A stretch of DNA of 27,317 nucleotides from a virus. The translations under genes were made by a program, and so were the position numbers. How positions within the stretch are numbered: position 1 is the first letter of the stretch; the number at the start of each line of letters is the position of its first letter. A model generated the notes under the pieces. It saw nothing but the letters and a program-made list of their open reading frames with translations, had not been told where the DNA came from and made no database searches. Below, in pieces: positions 26,063 through 27,317 of the stretch. The DNA lies in the IMG/VR virus record IMGVR_UViG_3300027754_004729, positions 1-27,317 of that record; one strand, written 5' to 3'.

Positions 26063-27317
26063 TCTAAAAGTAATAAATATATCGAATGGGGCGTTAAACA
26101 ACTGAAACTAGAAGCCACAATGGGGGATTTAATTTCCACCATACAGGCGTTTCATAACGTTCAAAACAGACTTGAGAAGAAAGACATTAACCAATACAAG
26201 ACCTTGAAAGAACTGGAAGATGCTATAAAGGATCTTCCAGAATCCAAAACCAAAGAAAAAGCCCAGGTGAAATCTAAAGGGGCCAAAAAGCTTTGGGAGA
26301 ATGACACGCACGTACTCTTCAGGATTGATACTCAAAACGCTTGCATCGCATATGGAAAAGGCACTAAATGGTGCATAACCATGAAGGAGGATGACAATCC
26401 TTGGGAGCAATATACTAATAGAAATTCTATTTTTTATTTTTTGATCGACAAAAGACCATCCGAGTCTAAAAATAGTGACAAATATTCAAAGATCGCTTGG
26501 GACGTCCAAAGGAATATGAATGACAATAGCGTTGAAAAAGTCGAAATCCATGACGCTCTTGATGATTTGATAACAAATCATGAAATTCAAGGAATTCCGG
26601 AATTCAGTAAGATTAATCGTATTGTCATAGAGGACGCGCCAAAGGTTCCGGATGGGCCCAATGTCTCTAAGCGAAAGGAACTTTTAAAAAAAATTTTCGC
26701 GGGTCAGGCCAAAGGGGAGGATATGACCGGGGCGGACCTGCGCGGGGCGGACCTGAACTGGGCGGACCTGCGCGGGGCGGACCTTCGCGGGGCGGACATG
26801 GCCGGGGCGAGTATGGTCGAGGCGAACCTGCGCGGTTTAGACCTGAGCGGGGCGAACCTGAATGGGGCAAACCTGAACGGGGCAAACCTGAACGGGGCAA
26901 ACCTGAACGGGGCAAACCTGACCGAGGCGAACCTGATCCGGGCGAAACTTAACGAGGCAACCCTGACCGAGGCGAGCCTGAGCGAGGCGAATCTGAGCGG
27001 GGCGATCCTGACCGGGGCGATCCTGGCCGGGGCGAACCTGACCGAGGCGAGGCTGTTCTATGCAAAACTGAACGGGGCGAAACTCACCGGGGCGGACCTG
27101 AGCGGGACGGACCTGCGCGCGAACCTGAGCAAGGCGGATCTGGTAGGGGCAATCCTGCTCGGGGCGAACCTGTACGGGGCGGACCTGAGTGGGGCGAACC
27201 TGACAAATGCGGACCTGACCGGGGCGGACCTGCGCAATGCGAATTTGAGCAATGCGAATTTGACCAATGCGAAATTGATCGGGGCAATACTGGACGGGGC
27301 AAAAACTCAGGGAGCCG
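25889..27317 (+). CDS. Fusion protein: helical module + KWC-type domain + pentapeptide repeats (3' partial)
   Basis: The frame is open without a stop from ATG 25889 to the window edge (476 codons). Residues 1-60 are the helical module also found at 24427. Residues ~60-250 form an AT-rich-coded domain with a coiled-coil part and a conserved-looking core GKGTKWCITM (156-165), PWEQYTNRNSIFYFLIDK (171-188) and KIAWDV. I have no firm family name for it. From about residue 277 there are at least 40 A-(D/N)-L-x-x pentads in GC-rich DNA, including four ANLNG in a row and one four-residue unit (T-D-L-R near 27110-27121) that breaks register. A TGA lies three codons upstream, so the start cannot move further. 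Role unknown; pentapeptide arrays often act as binding scaffolds. Confidence 0.8.
   Translation, partial: MMDVERISMRIAFGNSNLIDSRLLRIAFRVIEASRVDDLILANPDLVEDIKILSDEDPSKSNKYIEWGVKQLKLEATMGDLISTIQAFHNVQNRLEKKDINQYKTLKELEDAIKDLPESKTKEKAQVKSKGAKKLWENDTHVLFRIDTQNACIAYGKGTKWCITMKEDDNPWEQYTNRNSIFYFLIDKRPSESKNSDKYSKIAWDVQRNMNDNSVEKVEIHDALDDLITNHEIQGIPEFSKINRIVIEDAPKVPDGPNVSKRKELLKKIFAGQAKGEDMTGADLRGADLNWADLRGADLRGADMAGASMVEANLRGLDLSGANLNGANLNGANLNGANLNGANLTEANLIRAKLNEATLTEASLSEANLSGAILTGAILAGANLTEARLFYAKLNGAKLTGADLSGTDLRANLSKADLVGAILLGANLYGADLSGANLTNADLTGADLRNANLSNANLTNAKLIGAILDGAKTQGA
26791..26830 (+). repeat. 40-bp block identical to 22986-23025
   Basis: Second copy of the ADMAG-ASMVE-ANL coding block. 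Confidence 0.85.
27191..27317 (+). repeat. 127-bp block identical to 23344-23470
   Basis: Second copy of the C-terminal pentad block, cut by the window edge. Confidence 0.9.

Noticed and set aside
26667-27302. Minus-strand Pro/Arg/Ser-rich ORFs across the second array
   Set aside because: Shadows of the pentapeptide repeats, for the same reason.

Overview
The window reads as part of a large tailed bacteriophage genome with a contractile tail (a jumbo myovirus type). The evidence is a contractile tail-sheath gene, virion-like neighbours on the same strand, a collagen-like fibre gene, a GIY-YIG homing endonuclease, tight ATGA gene overlaps and bacterial Shine-Dalgarno sites. Most of the sequence is AT-rich. 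The exceptions are two GC-rich pentapeptide-repeat blocks and the stretch between them (about 22880-24340). The host cannot be named from the sequence, and I recognise no tRNA, integrase, transposase or CRISPR array.

Layout. (1) 3-2009 (+): a collagen-like G-x-T fibre, 5' end outside the window, with a beta-rich C-terminal cap. (2) 2131-3780 (-): an unknown protein and a GIY-YIG/NUMOD3 endonuclease whose first codons lie in a perfect 16-bp hairpin just behind the sheath gene. (3) 3813-15967 (-): a morphogenesis cluster, transcribed from about 15990 leftwards. In transcription order it holds an acidic poly-Asp protein, a small coiled-coil protein, an Fn3/Cys4 virion-type protein, two unknown proteins, an actin-fold ATPase-like protein, a charged-repeat protein, a virion-like protein, a zinc-ribbon protein, and a 1744-residue tail sheath several times the usual size. 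(4) 16148-22531 (-): a sugar cluster with a GalE-type epimerase, a 4,6-dehydratase, a Cys/His-rich small protein, two paralogous HtrL/YibB-like putative glycosyltransferases, a SAM methyltransferase and a GH130-like beta-propeller. Small overlapping genes sit at 20786-21391, at least one apparently frameshifted. (5) 22735 to the end: an accessory region with two pentapeptide-repeat genes (the second fused to an N-terminal domain and running off the window), a GNAT-like gene, a 174/176-identical partial duplication of the second gene's 5' end, and a coupled DUF6915/DUF6878-like pair.

How it may work together. The structural cluster builds the tail. The sugar cluster could make and attach a sugar, either to the phage's own Thr-rich collagen-like fibre or to the host surface. 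The right-hand region looks like a site of module shuffling: repeat arrays share exact DNA blocks, a gene 5' end has been copied, and several products share a short N-terminal I-A-x-x-I type motif.
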